Assembly: GCF_030269925.1 (NCBI RefSeq)
Contig: NC_085111.1
Coordinates: 6,006,142 to 6,070,141 of the forward strand
Length of the DNA stretch: 64,000 nucleotides
Source of the DNA: Bombyx mori
Lineage: Eukaryota; Arthropoda; Insecta; Lepidoptera; Bombycidae
Direction: 5' to 3'
Shown here: positions 10,764-22,499 of the stretch, piece after piece
Position numbering within the stretch: the stretch's first letter is position 1
How the letters are laid out: each line of letters opens with the position of its first letter
Program-made: the position numbers and the translations under genes
Notes under the pieces: model-generated
Told to the model about the DNA's origin: nothing
The model's input: the letters and a program-made list of their open reading frames with translations, nothing else
Databases searched by the model: none

Positions 10764-11444
10764 GAGCCACCACCACTCAACAGTTCATAGTCATAAAACG
10801 AAACTATTATTGATATATTTCAAAATAGGATAAGCAAATATAAAATTGGAGCCTTCACTGACTAGTCTTTAACTAAAGCACGAGAGAGAGCGGAGCGAGA
10901 TGCCTCGCACTATTTTCATTTCGTGTGGTGCCACATTTAATTTCGTTGAAATTCTAACGTAGCTTTGCAAAAATGTCAACTTTATTCCGCCTCAGCCCGA
11001 GTCGGTTGGGGCCATGAAACTGCGCTATATAATAACCTAAAATAACATTTATGAATTTCGATTAATTCTAACTTGAAATTGTTATTAGTCGTATTTCTTT
11101 TCTTACGAAGGCGAACTTACATCAGCTTAATATTCATGAACCGTTCGATTATTTTTGAAGTGAAACTTCTTTAGAATCGTTGTGATTTCAAACTCGATGA
11201 AACGAAAAAATAAGTCCATAGAGACACAAACACATAAATGTATCGGATTCAGCCGCCGAAAGAATGAGATAGAACACATTAGGTGTTCTCGGTCTCCTCT
11301 TTGTGCGACTCTTCGTAGCATCCCCACTATCGTCTACAAAGAATTGTTCATATTATGTAAATGTATGTCCTGTGTAGTGGGATAGTCAGTATATCTATAT
11401 CTATATCTTATTTATAAGTTTAATTTCAACCGTGTGTGACTTGG

Positions 11445-11462
11445 ACACACACACACACACAC
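11445..11462. repeat. (AC)n microsatellite
   Basis: Nine AC units, immediately before the T-run of the SINE at 11464. Confidence 0.9.
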
Positions 11463-11463
11463 T

Positions 11464-11580
11464 TTTTTTTAAATTTATTGCCTTTCTAGGCAGACGATCA
11501 TACGACCTACCTGATGGTGTGTGGTTACCGTTGCCCATGGATTTCAGCAATGCCAGGGGCAGAGCCAGGCCGCTGCCTAC
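11464..11580 (-). repeat. SINE family 2 copy
   Basis: A short element with consensus sense GTAGGCAGCGGCTTGGCTCT ... GGTGGGCCGTATGCTCGTC ... GGCAATAAAAA. Here it is in reverse after a T-run. Other copies: 18124, 21175, 34066, 42579 and 58449. Confidence 0.75.
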
Positions 11581-11737
11581 AAATTACAAGGGCACAATAG
11601 ATATTGATTCAAATAAACAACAATATCATATAATTAATTAGTAAGTCGGGCTAGTTCACTATATAGCATACGACAACTTATTTTTGGTATCGTGTTTCGA
11701 AATCAGTATGTATGTGTGAGGAGCACTATGCGTCTAT

Positions 11738-11980
11738 ATTTTTATTGCTAAGTTGAGCTAACGAGCTCGCGGGCCACCTGATGTTAAGTGGTCACCGGAG
11801 CCCACAAACATCAAGCACGTCAATGCTGCCGCCCATCTTAACATATGTGTTCTAAATATCAGTTTTTACTGTACAACGGCTATCCCAAGCCTTCAAATCG
11901 AAACGTATTACTGCTTCACGGCAGAAATAGGCGGGTGGTGGTACCCAACCTTGCGGGCTCACAAGATGCCCTACCACCAA
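11738..11980 (-). repeat. Bm1 SINE, diverged
   Basis: The complement of the Bm1 body from TTTTTATTGCTAAG to CCTACCACCAA, with many substitutions, so an old copy. Confidence 0.85.
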
Positions 11981-11984
11981 TTTT

Positions 11985-13100
11985 TACGCTAAACCTACTT
12001 AACAATATTACTGAGATCTCTACGTCATTATTCTAGGTTAGCGGTTATACCATATTCACTTGATATCTACGTGCCTCAATTACTACTTAACACTATATAG
12101 ACCTTCTGCTTATAAACAAGAAGAAATACAAAAAACTTCGCATTTATATTGAAGTTAATTTTATCCATCACATTTTTATTAATTATTATACAAGAATAAA
12201 GCGGAACGCGGGTAGCTTTTGTGGCCATGGCGGGTTCGCTTCGTACCGCGCAAGCAACAACGATGCCTTGTTTCTTCATTTTCTAGAATGTTCCGCAGTT
12301 TCGAGACGAGCTTTGAGTAACTATAACTTTATGAAAACTTATACGGGAGCGCCGAAGTAAGACGTGGCTTCCAGCAAAAATTATCAAACCGTATTTAATT
12401 TGCTCTATGACTTTTCTCGGTTTTCGCTTCCGACAAATTTTGAATTGCGCTATGCATCAAGTTTCAACTAAGCAAGTTTTGCTGGCACGAACTGACTGTT
12501 TGTTTTTTTTTATGTTTCTGTTCTAAAAATTGCTTTTTTCTTTAAAAGCAGGAAAATGACTGCTAAATGATTTCTGTGAAAAATCCCATCGATGATATTT
12601 TAATACATCGACATCGATACGATAAATTCTCAAACCTCTCCACCAATCAAAAAACTAAAATAATCCTTTAGAAAAATACATCAGAAAATACAAGCGTAAC
12701 ATAACGAACCACGCCATAATATATATTTTCACATAAACTCAGAACTCTTCCATTCAACCGAACAAAACTTTGGAATCGGGAAACCATTTATCAAATACGT
12801 TTGTGAAACACACAAAGCTTACCAATCTTATAACCCATCTGAAATTCATATTGGAAGTCGATCGGTATAAAGCCGCGTACACACTGTAAAAGGCCTGAGC
12901 TCCCGCGGGAGGTACTCCTGAAAGGCGAAGAGCGATACCACTCTTTTATACTTACAATAAAATTGTGAGGACCGAAATTCCGTTCACATAAATAATCAAT
13001 AACATTAAAGGCAAATTTTATCTCTTTTTTAAGCTACCGAATACTTTTTTGTAAATATTTGTGATGTCCAATTTAGATTGCTGATAAACCAAACTAGAAA
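11985..13100. other. Intergenic, no gene recognised
   Basis: AT-rich with a GC-richer patch at 12190-12320 and a perfect 12-base palindrome (CTCCCGCGGGAG) near 12900. The 67-codon - frame at 12076-12279 has no recognisable domain. Confidence 0.35.
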
Positions 13101-13127
13101 CAATAAACTTTTTCGGAGCATCGTGAC

Positions 13128-13165
13128 GTTATAATATGCAGACGAAGTCACAGGCGTCAGCTAGT
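13128..13165 (+). mobile_element. Helitron-like 3' terminus
   Basis: GCAGACGAAGTCACAGGCG followed by TCAGCTAG and T resembles the 3' end of lepidopteran Helitrons. The 5' end was not located. Confidence 0.4.
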
Positions 13166-13489
13166 GCTTTGAATAAGCCTGTTTTCCGACGGCGTAGCTT
13201 AGGGATGCGACATAGACTCAATGCTGTTTTATTCTGCTGCCATCAATACTTAAAACGCTTGTGAATGGTTTAGTGGTGTTACTGGTATCGATAAATATAT
13301 AATCAGATCATATAATTTAAGATCGGCTTTTATTTATGGTTCGGAGTATAATTAAATTCAAAAGTGGCGCGAATAAAAACGAAACCGTCAAAGTCACGTC
13401 CAGACGAAAAGTTGAGAAAATCATGAAGCAATTTCGTAACGATAATAAATCATAAGTTCACAATTGTGACATCACTATCCGAACCAGGC

Positions 13490-13800
13490 TCTAGCATCTG
13501 CCTCAAGAGGACTTCTTAGGGTTTTTCGGTCACATTGCCAGAAAGAGCGGCGACAATCTTGAAAAATTGATGGTCACTGGCATGATTGCAGGCAAAAGAT
13601 GTCATGGACGCAATCCAATGCGCTGGTCCGACGTAATACGCACCACACTGGATACCACAGTCTACCATACAGTATGCCATAAACACCGCCGAGAACAGAG
13701 GAAGATGGCGAAACATCGTCCAGAGAAGGATAATGGGAGGAGATGGTCACGACCCTCAGACATGAGGAATGCGACTCAGGAAGGAGGAGGTGGTAAGTGA
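13490..13800 (+). pseudogene. LINE C-terminal relic
   Basis: The frame contains FFGHIARKSGDNLEKLMVTG, GRNPMRWSDVIRTTLDTTVY and related blocks, typical of the C-terminus of an RTE-type LINE protein (GHI.R...NLEKL...G.RPRGR...RW.D). A frameshift near 13680 moves the final block (TAENRGRWRNIVQRRIMGG) to another frame. The RT core is absent. Confidence 0.75.
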
Positions 13801-15175
13801 ATCCCGGATATTACAATGTGAAAATGACCCATATCAGTGGTACTGATGTCTTCAGGCTCACAAGACACAACAGACCTTACCTCCAGCAAAAAACTTGATT
13901 TCAATTCTTCTCTTAAAATAAAGTTAGTTTCTAACAATAACATTTATAAAATTTAAAATTCAAATGCTAGCCTGGCATGGACGGAAAAAAGCTTTTGTAA
14001 AATTATCGATAAAATAATTCTGCAATATTCTTGCCCATTTCTAATGTAAAAGGATTGACATTTGTTGAGGAGGACGAAGTAGCGGATTCGGAGACAAAAT
14101 AAACTTGGAATAGGTAATACTCTGATAATGTCGAGTATTCAAATATTCTTATTTGCTCCGGTTATATTTGGTACATTGTATTTAAGTAATGTAAATAATA
14201 AATTTAATATATTTATTAGTTTATTAGTCATTTTTCTTAACAGGCCGGACGCAATATGAAAAAAACGAGTATTTTCATTCAGGCCGCAGTGCTTACCGCT
14301 GAGTCTTATTTTTTTGAACCATGCGGGCCATGAGGGTCACCCGTGAGCCTTTTAAAATATCTAAACTAGACGGTAAAAGTTGCTAATTTTTATCGTCCGT
14401 GCAAATTATCGATTTTATATATTTTTGAATGAAAATTTCACGTTGTTAAAAATTATTGGTTTCCGGATTTTGGCTTGACCCGAATGGTACAGTACGCTAG
14501 CACCACCGGTGGATCGTAAAGAGTTTAATGTGTTAAAATATATAATAAAAAGCAATCTTTGGAGATGATTGTGGTTTATTAATAAAATAACATCGGGAAT
14601 TGATTTAAGCCATAAAGACAAAACTAATAACACAAAAAAAATACAAAAAAAATCATAAATATAAAATTTGATTAGAGCATATTAGCAAAGCCAAAATTAA
14701 TTACCATCAGTTCATACTACGTTATAATTCGTAAGATGCATTTCGTTTACATTTCCACGTATATAAACTAACAATATATTCATTGAATACCAACATATCA
14801 ATAATTATCGAACATCACGAACGGATCAGGGAGTCAATAAAGCAAATTGCCGTCATCTCGTTTTGGGTCAAACAACTTAATATACGGAGGGCAAATCCTT
14901 AGTGGGCACAAATAAATACGGTAGCTCCTTGCCTATCATATTTCGCTGATCCTCGGGCATTAGACAGAAGGGTCAGCAATCGGCCCAGACGGACGTAATA
15001 CCCGTGTTCTCATCTTCAATTGACTTGAGTCCTTACTTTATTGTTTCCCGTGTTCTTATCTTATCCATTTCAAGAACAGAATATAATAGCAGATTAGAGT
15101 TGCCTTGTTTGCTTGAGGGTATTTAACTTTCAACACAAATTTGTAATTCGGTCAACATCAAAACATATTTATAAA
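13801..15175. other. Intergenic, nothing recognised
   Basis: AT-rich DNA without a supported gene. The 72-codon - frame at 14415-14633 has no recognisable homology. Confidence 0.4.
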
Positions 15176-15178
15176 ATA

Positions 15179-15466
15179 CTAGCTGACCCGGCACACTTCG
15201 TAGTGCCTTAATCGATAAATAAAAGACCTATACTTTTGTATAAAATAAACTTAAAACAAACAAAAGCAATCCGTCCGACGGGGGAAACATCACAGGAAAA
15301 ACAAAATTGTTATATTTATTTAATTCCAAACATTTTCATATTTATCTACCTTTTAAACCTTCTCTGGACTTCCACAAATAATTCAAGACCAAAATTAGCT
15401 AAATCGATCCAGCCGTTCTCGTGTTTTAGCGACACTAACGAACAGCAATTCTTTTATTTAGAATAG
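15179..15466 (-). mobile_element. Non-autonomous Helitron, family A, copy 2
   Basis: Same layout as the copy at 5338-5624. CTAG at 15179-15182 is preceded by A. The TC end on the right is degraded (TTTAGAATAGAAGA), so that limit is approximate. Confidence 0.8.
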
Positions 15467-15469
15467 AAG

Positions 15470-16090
15470 AATTAATAGAAGATTAATATGAATCATTTAT
15501 TTGTCTAAAACTTTAATGCTCTTGTTTAATAAGTTTTTATTTAGCCGAAATGATTAGCGAATTAGTAGCACTGATTGGACCGTTTTACGATATAAATAGA
15601 CACTATCATTTATCTTGAAAATGTTATTCTCATACAATCACTACAAAAACGCATGTAAATTTAATGGATTTGTGCTAAACCAAATTAAGGTGCTTAGACA
15701 GAAACTGTGGTTGAAATCGTTATGCTCTTTGTTAGTTTGTGCAGCTATAACTATTTTATTTAAAAGCTTCAGCTACAGCTACAACTTCTAATCCGGTATT
15801 TTGTGTTCTTGCTAAAATAACGGAAGATGATGAAATGATAATAAACTAATCTTTTAAACCAAGTTCAATCGATAATATAAGCTCGTGCTCGTAAAGCTTT
15901 AAGTATTCGCTTTAGTTATATAAATTTTATTACTAAAAATTGTAGTTATTCAACAACGAATCTACTCCCGTGTTTGGGCTTATGGACGCGTAAACTACGA
16001 TAAATAATATATGTAGTACATAAGTATATAATATGATTCAGAAACTAAAAAATGCGCTTAAATAGTGCGTTGAACCGGCAATTAATTAAA
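15470..16090. other. Intergenic, nothing recognised
   Basis: AT-rich, no supported feature. Confidence 0.4.
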
Positions 16091-16099
16091 TTTTTTTTA

Positions 16100-16290
16100 T
16101 CCGGTTGATATCAGGTCAGGATATTAAAGTGAAGTTATAAATTTGTTGTATTTTTCATCTTTCCTTGAAGCATATGCAATTTTAAACCTAATCGGACATC
16201 TTGAAGTCGTCGAAATCGATATTCAATGATTCCGTAACATACAAACAAAAATATATACATACCAAGCTAATTAAGTCGTGTAAAATGAAA
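16100..16290. repeat. Dispersed repeat fragment
   Basis: The segment around AGTGAAGTTATAAATTTGTT and the following CTTGAAGTCGTC recurs, diverged, at 33935-34050 and 41745-41900 and partly at 4235-4330. Class not determined. Confidence 0.5.
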
Positions 16291-16658
16291 TTCCCTGAAA
16301 ATAAAAGCAAAAGAGCATTTCCTTCGAACTCGAAAATCACCTTCTTGGAGTCGAAGCGAAATTTATCTCAAAATGGACACCGCGATCCCGAATCTTTAAC
16401 AAAATAGCTCCCCGGAACATTTTAAGTCTAAGTAAGTGGCGTTCGGCGACCGAAGATTTGCTGTACCGTCTCTAATGGGCATTATCCTTATTTATAGTGG
16501 TCGCCGGCGAAGCGAAATCGTTTCACTGTACTCGAATTTAAACACGAGTGTTAACAACTCAAGTCCGCTGACGATGTAATTTAAGAAGTCAATATTTGAG
16601 TTTTATGTTTTGGTATTTTTTTTATTACTTAGATTTACATAAATAGTACATACTATAT

Positions 16659-16806
16659 TACTGGTGGTAGGACCTCTTCTGAGTCCGCGCGGGTGGGTAC
16701 CACCACCCTGCCTATTTCTGCCGTGAAGCAGTAATGCGTTTCGGCTTGAAGGGTGGGGCAGCCGTTGTAACTATACTTGAGTCCTTAGAACTTATATCTC
16801 AAGGTG
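16659..16806 (+). repeat. Bm1 SINE, 5' and 3' truncated
   Basis: The Bm1 body from ACTGGTGGTAGGACC to ATATCTCAAGGTGG. The usual 3' third and A-tail are missing, so it was probably cut by a later rearrangement at 16806. Confidence 0.9.
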
Positions 16807-17220
16807 GCTTTCTTTTTAGTTATGTTTCAATGGGGAAAAAGAATTTTTTTTTTGATAATATTCATTTCTTTCCTTCGTGAGTGTTGCCAGACTAAAAATT
16901 GTGACCTAATACGGAAGCGTTCAGATTTGACTGCAAAAAAAATTGGTAATAAAAATAATCCTTTTGCCCCACCGAAGGTTAAAGCCCCAAGCTACGCTTT
17001 TCGCTATTTAATTGTCTTAAAACGTCTAGTACAGAAAGCTATCATTCTGACACGCCGCGTATCGTGAAGTATTTTTTCGCATGACTAGAGTGATGGTGGT
17101 ACATAATATATATTTTTGTGGTATTTTTTACTAAATTTGACAATTATTTTATTTTTTTACTTATTTCTTTAGTTTATTAATCAATACGATTTTAATAGAT
17201 TTTGCAACTAACATTTTTTT

Positions 17221-17425
17221 CTCTACCTATGCTGATAGCCTTGTTAGGCTATTTCAGCTTCTCCTTGACGCATAGATGAGCTCGCGGAGCTTTAACGGAG
17301 AGTGTTGAGCTCTTCGTCGCAAGCGACGGGTGGATGTGGACGGTAACCTGTGCCTGTGGTACCTAAAAGCACAGCTAATGGATCGGGAGGATCCGTAATG
17401 ACGTGTTTAGGGCGACGTCGACTGT
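17221..17425 (-). repeat. LINE 3'-UTR relic (family with conserved hairpin), internal deletion
   Basis: The inverse of the 3' UTR seen at 18905-19238. The part between GAGTGTT and GAGCTCTTCGTCGC is deleted, removing the hairpin block. Confidence 0.75.
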
Positions 17426-17469
17426 TTACCATTCAGTCTACAGGCTCGGGTATGTAAGCAAATAATAAT

Positions 17470-18120
17470 ACAAAAATACGATAAGAAATTTGAATCCAAT
17501 ACATATTTACCTTGGCGAAAGTTTATTAAGTAATAGAACCCTAAAATATCACTGATTACAAGATAACAGTTTGGGTATGTTTGTGAGATTTTTCAACGCC
17601 CAAATCTGACCTACATTTAAAACAACGTTCTCACGTCACTGAAATAATTATTTACTTGATAAACAAGAACCTTAGTAACTGACCATATTAGTCATTCGGT
17701 GACAAATACTGCCAAACGAACAACACAGACATATGTGTATTCAGAAAAGGCGTGGTGATAAAGAACTTACCTTGTCATATAGTTGTTGAACAATATTTTT
17801 TTTATTTACATAATTTTCTTATTGAAATAGATAATACTTACGTACAAAAATAAATTGCGAAATAAGTTAAAATTGGAATGTAGCCAGCTTGTACAATAAC
17901 ACAAAACGCGGCAAAAATAATCAGGATTGATACCTAACCGTGCTTGCGTGCAATATACCCTACCACCACTAAACAAATGTACTTTGGATTTAAAAAGGCA
18001 TCTACATTTTACGAGAGAGAGAATCAATGATAATACATGTCCCATATAAATGCGTTCTTTATGCTACCTAAATATCAATACAATTCATAAAACCCAATGA
18101 TTAGAGTATACGCAGAAAAA
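17470..18120. other. Intergenic, nothing recognised
   Basis: AT-rich, no supported gene. The 79-codon - frame at 17806-18045 is unsupported. Confidence 0.4.
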
Positions 18121-18123
18121 TCA

Positions 18124-18240
18124 GTAGGCAGCGGCTTGGCTCTGCCCCTGGCATTGCTGAAGTCCATGGGCGACGGTAACTACTCACCATCAGGTGGGCC
18201 GTATGCTCGTCTGGCTACAAGGGCAATAAAAAAAAAAAAA
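18124..18240 (+). repeat. SINE family 2, good copy
   Basis: From GTAGGCAGCGGCTTGGCTCT to GGCAATAAAAAAAAAAAA. It gives the clearest consensus of this family in the window. A short open frame across it is an artefact. Confidence 0.8.
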
Positions 18241-18394
18241 ATTCAAATATTATACATTGTCCATATTTGTGTATTTATAAATCTATATACCTACCTAAAT
18301 ATGTTGCATATGTATGTATTTATGTATGTATGTGTGTGTATGTGTATATTGCAATCTATAGGTATACCGCGTGTAAATTGTCTGCTAATGATTC

Positions 18395-18470
18395 TTGGAA
18401 ACCTAATGCTTGCCTGGAAAAGATCTCTCTTAGCGATAAGACCGCCAATTGTGCTTTTTTATATTTAATG
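18395..18470 (+). repeat. RTE-type LINE 3' end
   Basis: TGCCTGGAAAAGATCTCTCT with AGCGATAAGACCGCC is the common 3' tail motif of RTE-type LINEs. A second copy is at 62565-62645. Confidence 0.6.
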
Positions 18471-18501
18471 TTTCTCTCGAGAGAGAGATCTCTCAAACAT
18501 T
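18467..18501. repeat. 35-bp near-perfect palindrome
   Basis: AATGTTT (18467-18473) and AAACATT (18495-18501) flank a CTCTCGAGAGAG-rich core. It sits at the end of the LINE tail. Confidence 0.7.
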
Positions 18502-18659
18502 CTATGTTTCTATGCGTTTGGACCTCGGCCTCGCCTGGTCAATGCTACCGTCCACCTTGAGAATAATAACGAAATGACAATAATTGTATTGATAAATTTG
18601 GTAACTGCATTCATGTCAATTGAAAGTACAAAATAATGATTATTTGTATTTTCTTATAA

Positions 18660-18848
18660 GAAAAGATCCGGAAAGTTCTTAAGTGGCGACCGCGTACCGG
18701 AAGACGTAGCTTGGTTAGGCCTCCCACAAGATAAACCGACGATCTATTGAGGTTTGCGGAGATCCGCTGGATGCACGCAGCGTAGGATCGATCGTTGTGG
18801 CGAGGTTTGGGGGAGGCTTATGTCCAGCAGAGGACGTCTGTGTGCTGA
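18660..18848 (+). pseudogene. LINE C-terminal relic
   Basis: The frame reads KWRPRTGRRSLVRPPTR, stop, TDDLLRFAEIRWMHAA, stop, DRSLWRGLGEAYVQQRTSVC. This matches the well-known end of a silkworm LINE protein (RPPTRWTDD...WMRAAQDRS.W). Two in-frame stops, no RT core. Confidence 0.7.
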
Positions 18849-18904
18849 TAGAGTATTTGGCATTTCGTGATATCCCTCATTCCCGATCCTGCGGACAGAA
18901 TGGA

Positions 18905-19238
18905 AAGCAGTCGACGTCGCCCAAAACACGTCATCTCGGATCCTCCCGATCCACTAACGGCGCTTTTAGGTACTTCGGGCACCGGTCACCGTTCTCGTCG
19001 AACTCGTCGCTTGCGACGAAGAGCTCGACGAGTAAATTAACTCTCAGATACAGCCCACTGAGTTTCTCGCCGGATCTTCTCAGTGGGTCGCGTTTCCGAT
19101 CCGGTGGTAGATTCTGCGAAGCACGGCTCTTGCTAGGGTTCGTGTTAGCAACGTCATCAGGTTTGAGCCCCGTGAGCTCACCTACAAACGTTAGGGTTAC
19201 GCTGAAATAGCCCCTAAGGCTATCAGCTTAGGTAGGAC
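18905..19238 (+). repeat. LINE 3'-UTR copy with conserved hairpin
   Basis: From GTCGACGTCGCCCAAAACAC to an A-tail after CTATCAGCTTAGGTAGG. It contains a 9-bp hairpin (CCCACTGAG 19054-19062, CTCAGTGGG 19079-19087). A second short inverted pair (ATAGCC/GGCTAT) is near the tail. Confidence 0.8.
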
Positions 19239-19239
19239 A

Positions 19240-20285
19240 AAAAAAAAAGTGATATGCATCTATGTAATAATAAAAAAATTATAATAATTAAAACTACCTG
19301 TACCTACGAAAAAAGCCCAAGTTGAACAACCTGCCAGACCTCAAGACGCATTTAGTTCGGTTTTACAAAAATCTAAATAAAGTCTAAGGTATCTTTTTAG
19401 TAAAATATATATTAAACACATTTGCTTTAGAAATTAAAAATAACTACGGAATCAGACTGAAAACGTTTCAATAAAAATTTAAATCAGCATTTCTAGTTCT
19501 TCCTCACAAACTGGATCATTTTAATTTTTTTTATCGTGGAGGAGTTCTGATTACATGCTGTAACAGAGAACGTCTAATGGCAGAAATAAAACAATGTTAA
19601 AGTTTTAATTTCATAATATTTAATTAAAAATACTAAACTTTATCTATCAGCCAAATAGAAATATTAAAAGTTAAAGCAAAAAAAAAAAAACACTCCAAAC
19701 AAAATCGAACGAAGTCTATCATGCCTTTAACTTCATCCTTCCCTTTACGAATCAGTCCCCGGGGCCGTGAACGGGTGGTAAACAAGGTCAGACAGCCGTG
19801 ACGATTGGAACGTGTCGCGACAGCTACACGACACCTGAACACCTTAATCCTGTACCACTTAGGATTTCCCAGAAATCGATGTTAGCAAGACTGCTCGCTA
19901 TAGAGTACTTTTCCAATAAATACGGAATGAAGAAGTTGATGTTTTTGGGGTGAAGCTTGCTTCGGCAAGACATTTTCAAGGTCAAAAAATGTATATATTA
20001 GAGAATTAAAAATAATCTAGAGCGTTTTCTCGTGAAACTGTCGGAAATTATAAATAGATGTTTGCTTTTCTTCAGTTTTTACTATTCGCAGAGCGCATTT
20101 TCTTTTTTGACATAAAAAAAAAACATTTGAACGATTCTAACCAAGCTAGGATATTCTGCTGTATTAAGAGTACCGGAAAAACCCAAAGAAAACTGATAAA
20201 CCCGATACTCGAATGTCAAATTATGTTTAATTCTTCAAGAATCAAATTTTTTTCTACATAATTACTGTTAAAACGAGGTATTGCA
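19240..20285. other. Intergenic, nothing recognised
   Basis: AT-rich with a GC-richer patch at 19735-19850. No gene recognised. Confidence 0.4.
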
Positions 20286-20291
20286 CGGGCA

Positions 20292-20530
20292 TACTGGTGG
20301 TAGGACTTCTTGTGGGTCCGCGCAGGTGAGTGCCACCACCCCGCCTATTTCTGCCGTGAAGCAGTAATGCGTTTCGGTTTGAAGGGCGGAGCAGCCGTAG
20401 CAACCATACTGAGACCTTAGAACTTATATCTCAAGGTGGGTGGCGCATTTACGTTGTCTATGGACTCCAGTAACCATTTAACACCAGGTGGGCTGTGAGC
20501 TCGTCCACCCATCTAGGTAATAAAAAAAAG
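20292..20530 (+). repeat. Bm1 SINE, head missing
   Basis: From ACTGGTGGTAGGAC to GTAATAAAAAAAAG. The tRNA-like head is absent. A very diverged further fragment may lie at 20630-20705. Confidence 0.9.
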
Positions 20531-20709
20531 CATGTACCTACCATCAACCTTACCAAATTCTGCTGCGTAACAAGCATACCTGCTAATTAAAAAAAGGAAA
20601 CAGGTGATATATGATGCAATTGAGAGTTCAACCTCATATCTCAAGGTAATATTCGCGTATAAACGTGTACGGATCCCGGTAATCACTTATTACTAAATCC
20701 AGTTATTCT

Positions 20710-21170
20710 AAGCTGTGATTTTCGTTAGTAACATGATTAAAATCGACTTCTTGAAATATGTTAATGGTCATATTACGAAAACCTGCATGGAGCACAAAAA
20801 GTAACTTGATCAAGTCTCATCACATTTAACTTATCTACTTAGCAACGCGTAGAGGACAAACATATATATCGTCATTGTTTTTTGTTTTTAATTTATTTAT
20901 ATATAGTTTCAACGCGATTGAACCACACCGACGTCTTATCTACCATAAACATGAAAAAACGTAATAAGTACAAATGCTTTTTTCGATATTAGTCAAAAAA
21001 AATATATTTGTGTACAAAATTATCAATTAAATAATAATTCAATTAAACGGACTGAAAATACCCGTACATGACGTACTTTGACGGAAAATGACAACATGTA
21101 TTATCTTATCTTGTACCAACCAGTAAATGCTCGTGGTCTCTTACGGACCTGAGGCTAGGTGTAAAATTGT
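20710..21170. other. Intergenic, nothing recognised
   Basis: AT-rich, no supported feature. Confidence 0.4.
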
Positions 21171-21174
21171 ATAT

Positions 21175-21276
21175 ATTTTTTTATTGCCAAGCAGGTAAAC
21201 GAGCTTACGGCCCACCTGATGTTAAACGATGACCAGAAATGCCAGGAGGAGGGCCAAGCCGCTGCCAACTACTGAC
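21175..21276 (-). repeat. SINE family 2, diverged
   Basis: TTTTTTTATTGCCAAGCAGG to GGCCAAGCCGCTGCC, in reverse. Confidence 0.65.
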
Positions 21277-21361
21277 GGAATACAATTCAAACATGGTCTT
21301 CAATTATGTGGTTTTTACCAGAGCGCTTGGATATTATATAATGTGAACACAGCTTGAGACT

Positions 21362-21597
21362 GATGATAGGGCGTCTTGTGAGCCCACACGGGTAGGTACC
21401 ACCACTCTGCCTATTTATGCCGTGAAGCAGTAAAAAGTGTCGATTTGAAGGCTGGCACAGCCGTTGTAACTATGTAACTGAAACTAATGTTCCAAGGTAG
21501 GTGGCGTCGTTTAAGTTGTTGATATCTATGGCCTCCGGTAACCGTATAACATCAAATGGACTGTGAGCTCATCCACCTATCTAATCAATAAAAAAAG
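21362..21597 (+). repeat. Bm1 SINE, diverged
   Basis: From TGATGATAGGGCGTCTTGTG to CAATAAAAAAAG with many substitutions. An old copy lacking the head. Confidence 0.85.
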
Positions 21598-21939
21598 AAA
21601 TGAGGTCGGCTTTTCAATTGTAAATTAGGAGTCTCATCCAATAAAACTGAAAGAGTTGCTGTTTCAAGGAAATAACACACGTACCTCGTAACATTACCAT
21701 TAAAAAAATCCTCCTAAAAAGTCATCCTATCAACCAATATCCAAAATAAATTATCGGCTGTCACATAACGATCCTTATGTAATTTAAAAAAACTCAAGCA
21801 CCAACATTATAAAGCTTAGAAATTAAGATTTTGTATTTACCTATATTATATAAATTAACATAATTTTTACATTTTTAAAGCGATATTTGTTTAACTGTTA
21901 TTACGTATAAAAGAAGAAGACGTATAAGACGAAGACGAC

Positions 21940-22490
21940 CTTATCCTACTAGGTGGGGTCGGCGCAGCTAATTTTCCTCTTCCATTCCCCTCTATCAACC
22001 GTCATCACAACACTCGCTCCTCTCTCTCTCTCTCATATCGTCATTCACACACACCATCCATGTCTTCTTCGGTCGACCTCTCCCTCTACCTTCAATGGCG
22101 GATCCATGGGGGTCATGACCACCCCCTGTGCTGGTTCCTGGTAATTGAATATCATGATTTTATGTATATATTTTGTCACCATACAGATTTTATGTAACTA
22201 CATACCTTCAATATTTAATTAATTTAATATAATATAATAACTTTGTATAATGGCAAACGCTTGGGAACGAACGCATCTAAATTTGACTATGTGGCCCCCT
22301 CATGGCGCCAAAGCTGGATCCGCCCTTGTCTACCTTGCACTACCATTTCCATACATCTCCTAGTCACATGCATCTTCTCTCTACGCAGCACATGTCCATA
22401 CCACGCTAACCGTCCGCTCTTAAATTTGTTGATCTTCAGGGCTACTTTCACACTTCCTCTGATATACTCATTCTCTATCTTGTCCTATAT
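21940..22490 (-). pseudogene. RTE-type LINE C-terminal relic, split by a MITE
   Basis: On the - strand, from about 22480, it reads KINKFKSGRLAWYGHVLRRE and then VTRRCMEMVVQG. After the insertion at 22093-22328 it continues with STEEDMDGVC and RGEWKRKISCADPT. This is the standard end of an RTE-like LINE protein. One stop and the insertion break it. Confidence 0.75.
22085..22336. mobile_element. hAT-type MITE with 8-bp target duplication
   Basis: A 236-bp element (22093-22328) has 14-bp terminal inverted repeats, CAATGGCGGATCCA on the left and the inverse of CAAGGGCGGATCCA on the right. It is flanked by TCTACCTT at 22085-22092 and 22329-22336. Eight-base duplications are typical of hAT elements. 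No coding capacity. It interrupts the LINE relic. Confidence 0.85.
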
Positions 22491-22499
22491 ATAACAAAT

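Noticed and set aside
12899..12912. CTCCCGCGGGAG palindrome
   Set aside because: A single short palindrome without a paired element; may be chance.
18097..18468. 123-codon open frame
   Set aside because: It runs across a SINE family 2 copy, an A-run and a TATG-rich stretch.
18797..19210. 137-codon open frame
   Set aside because: It is a shadow frame over a LINE C-terminal relic and LINE UTR.
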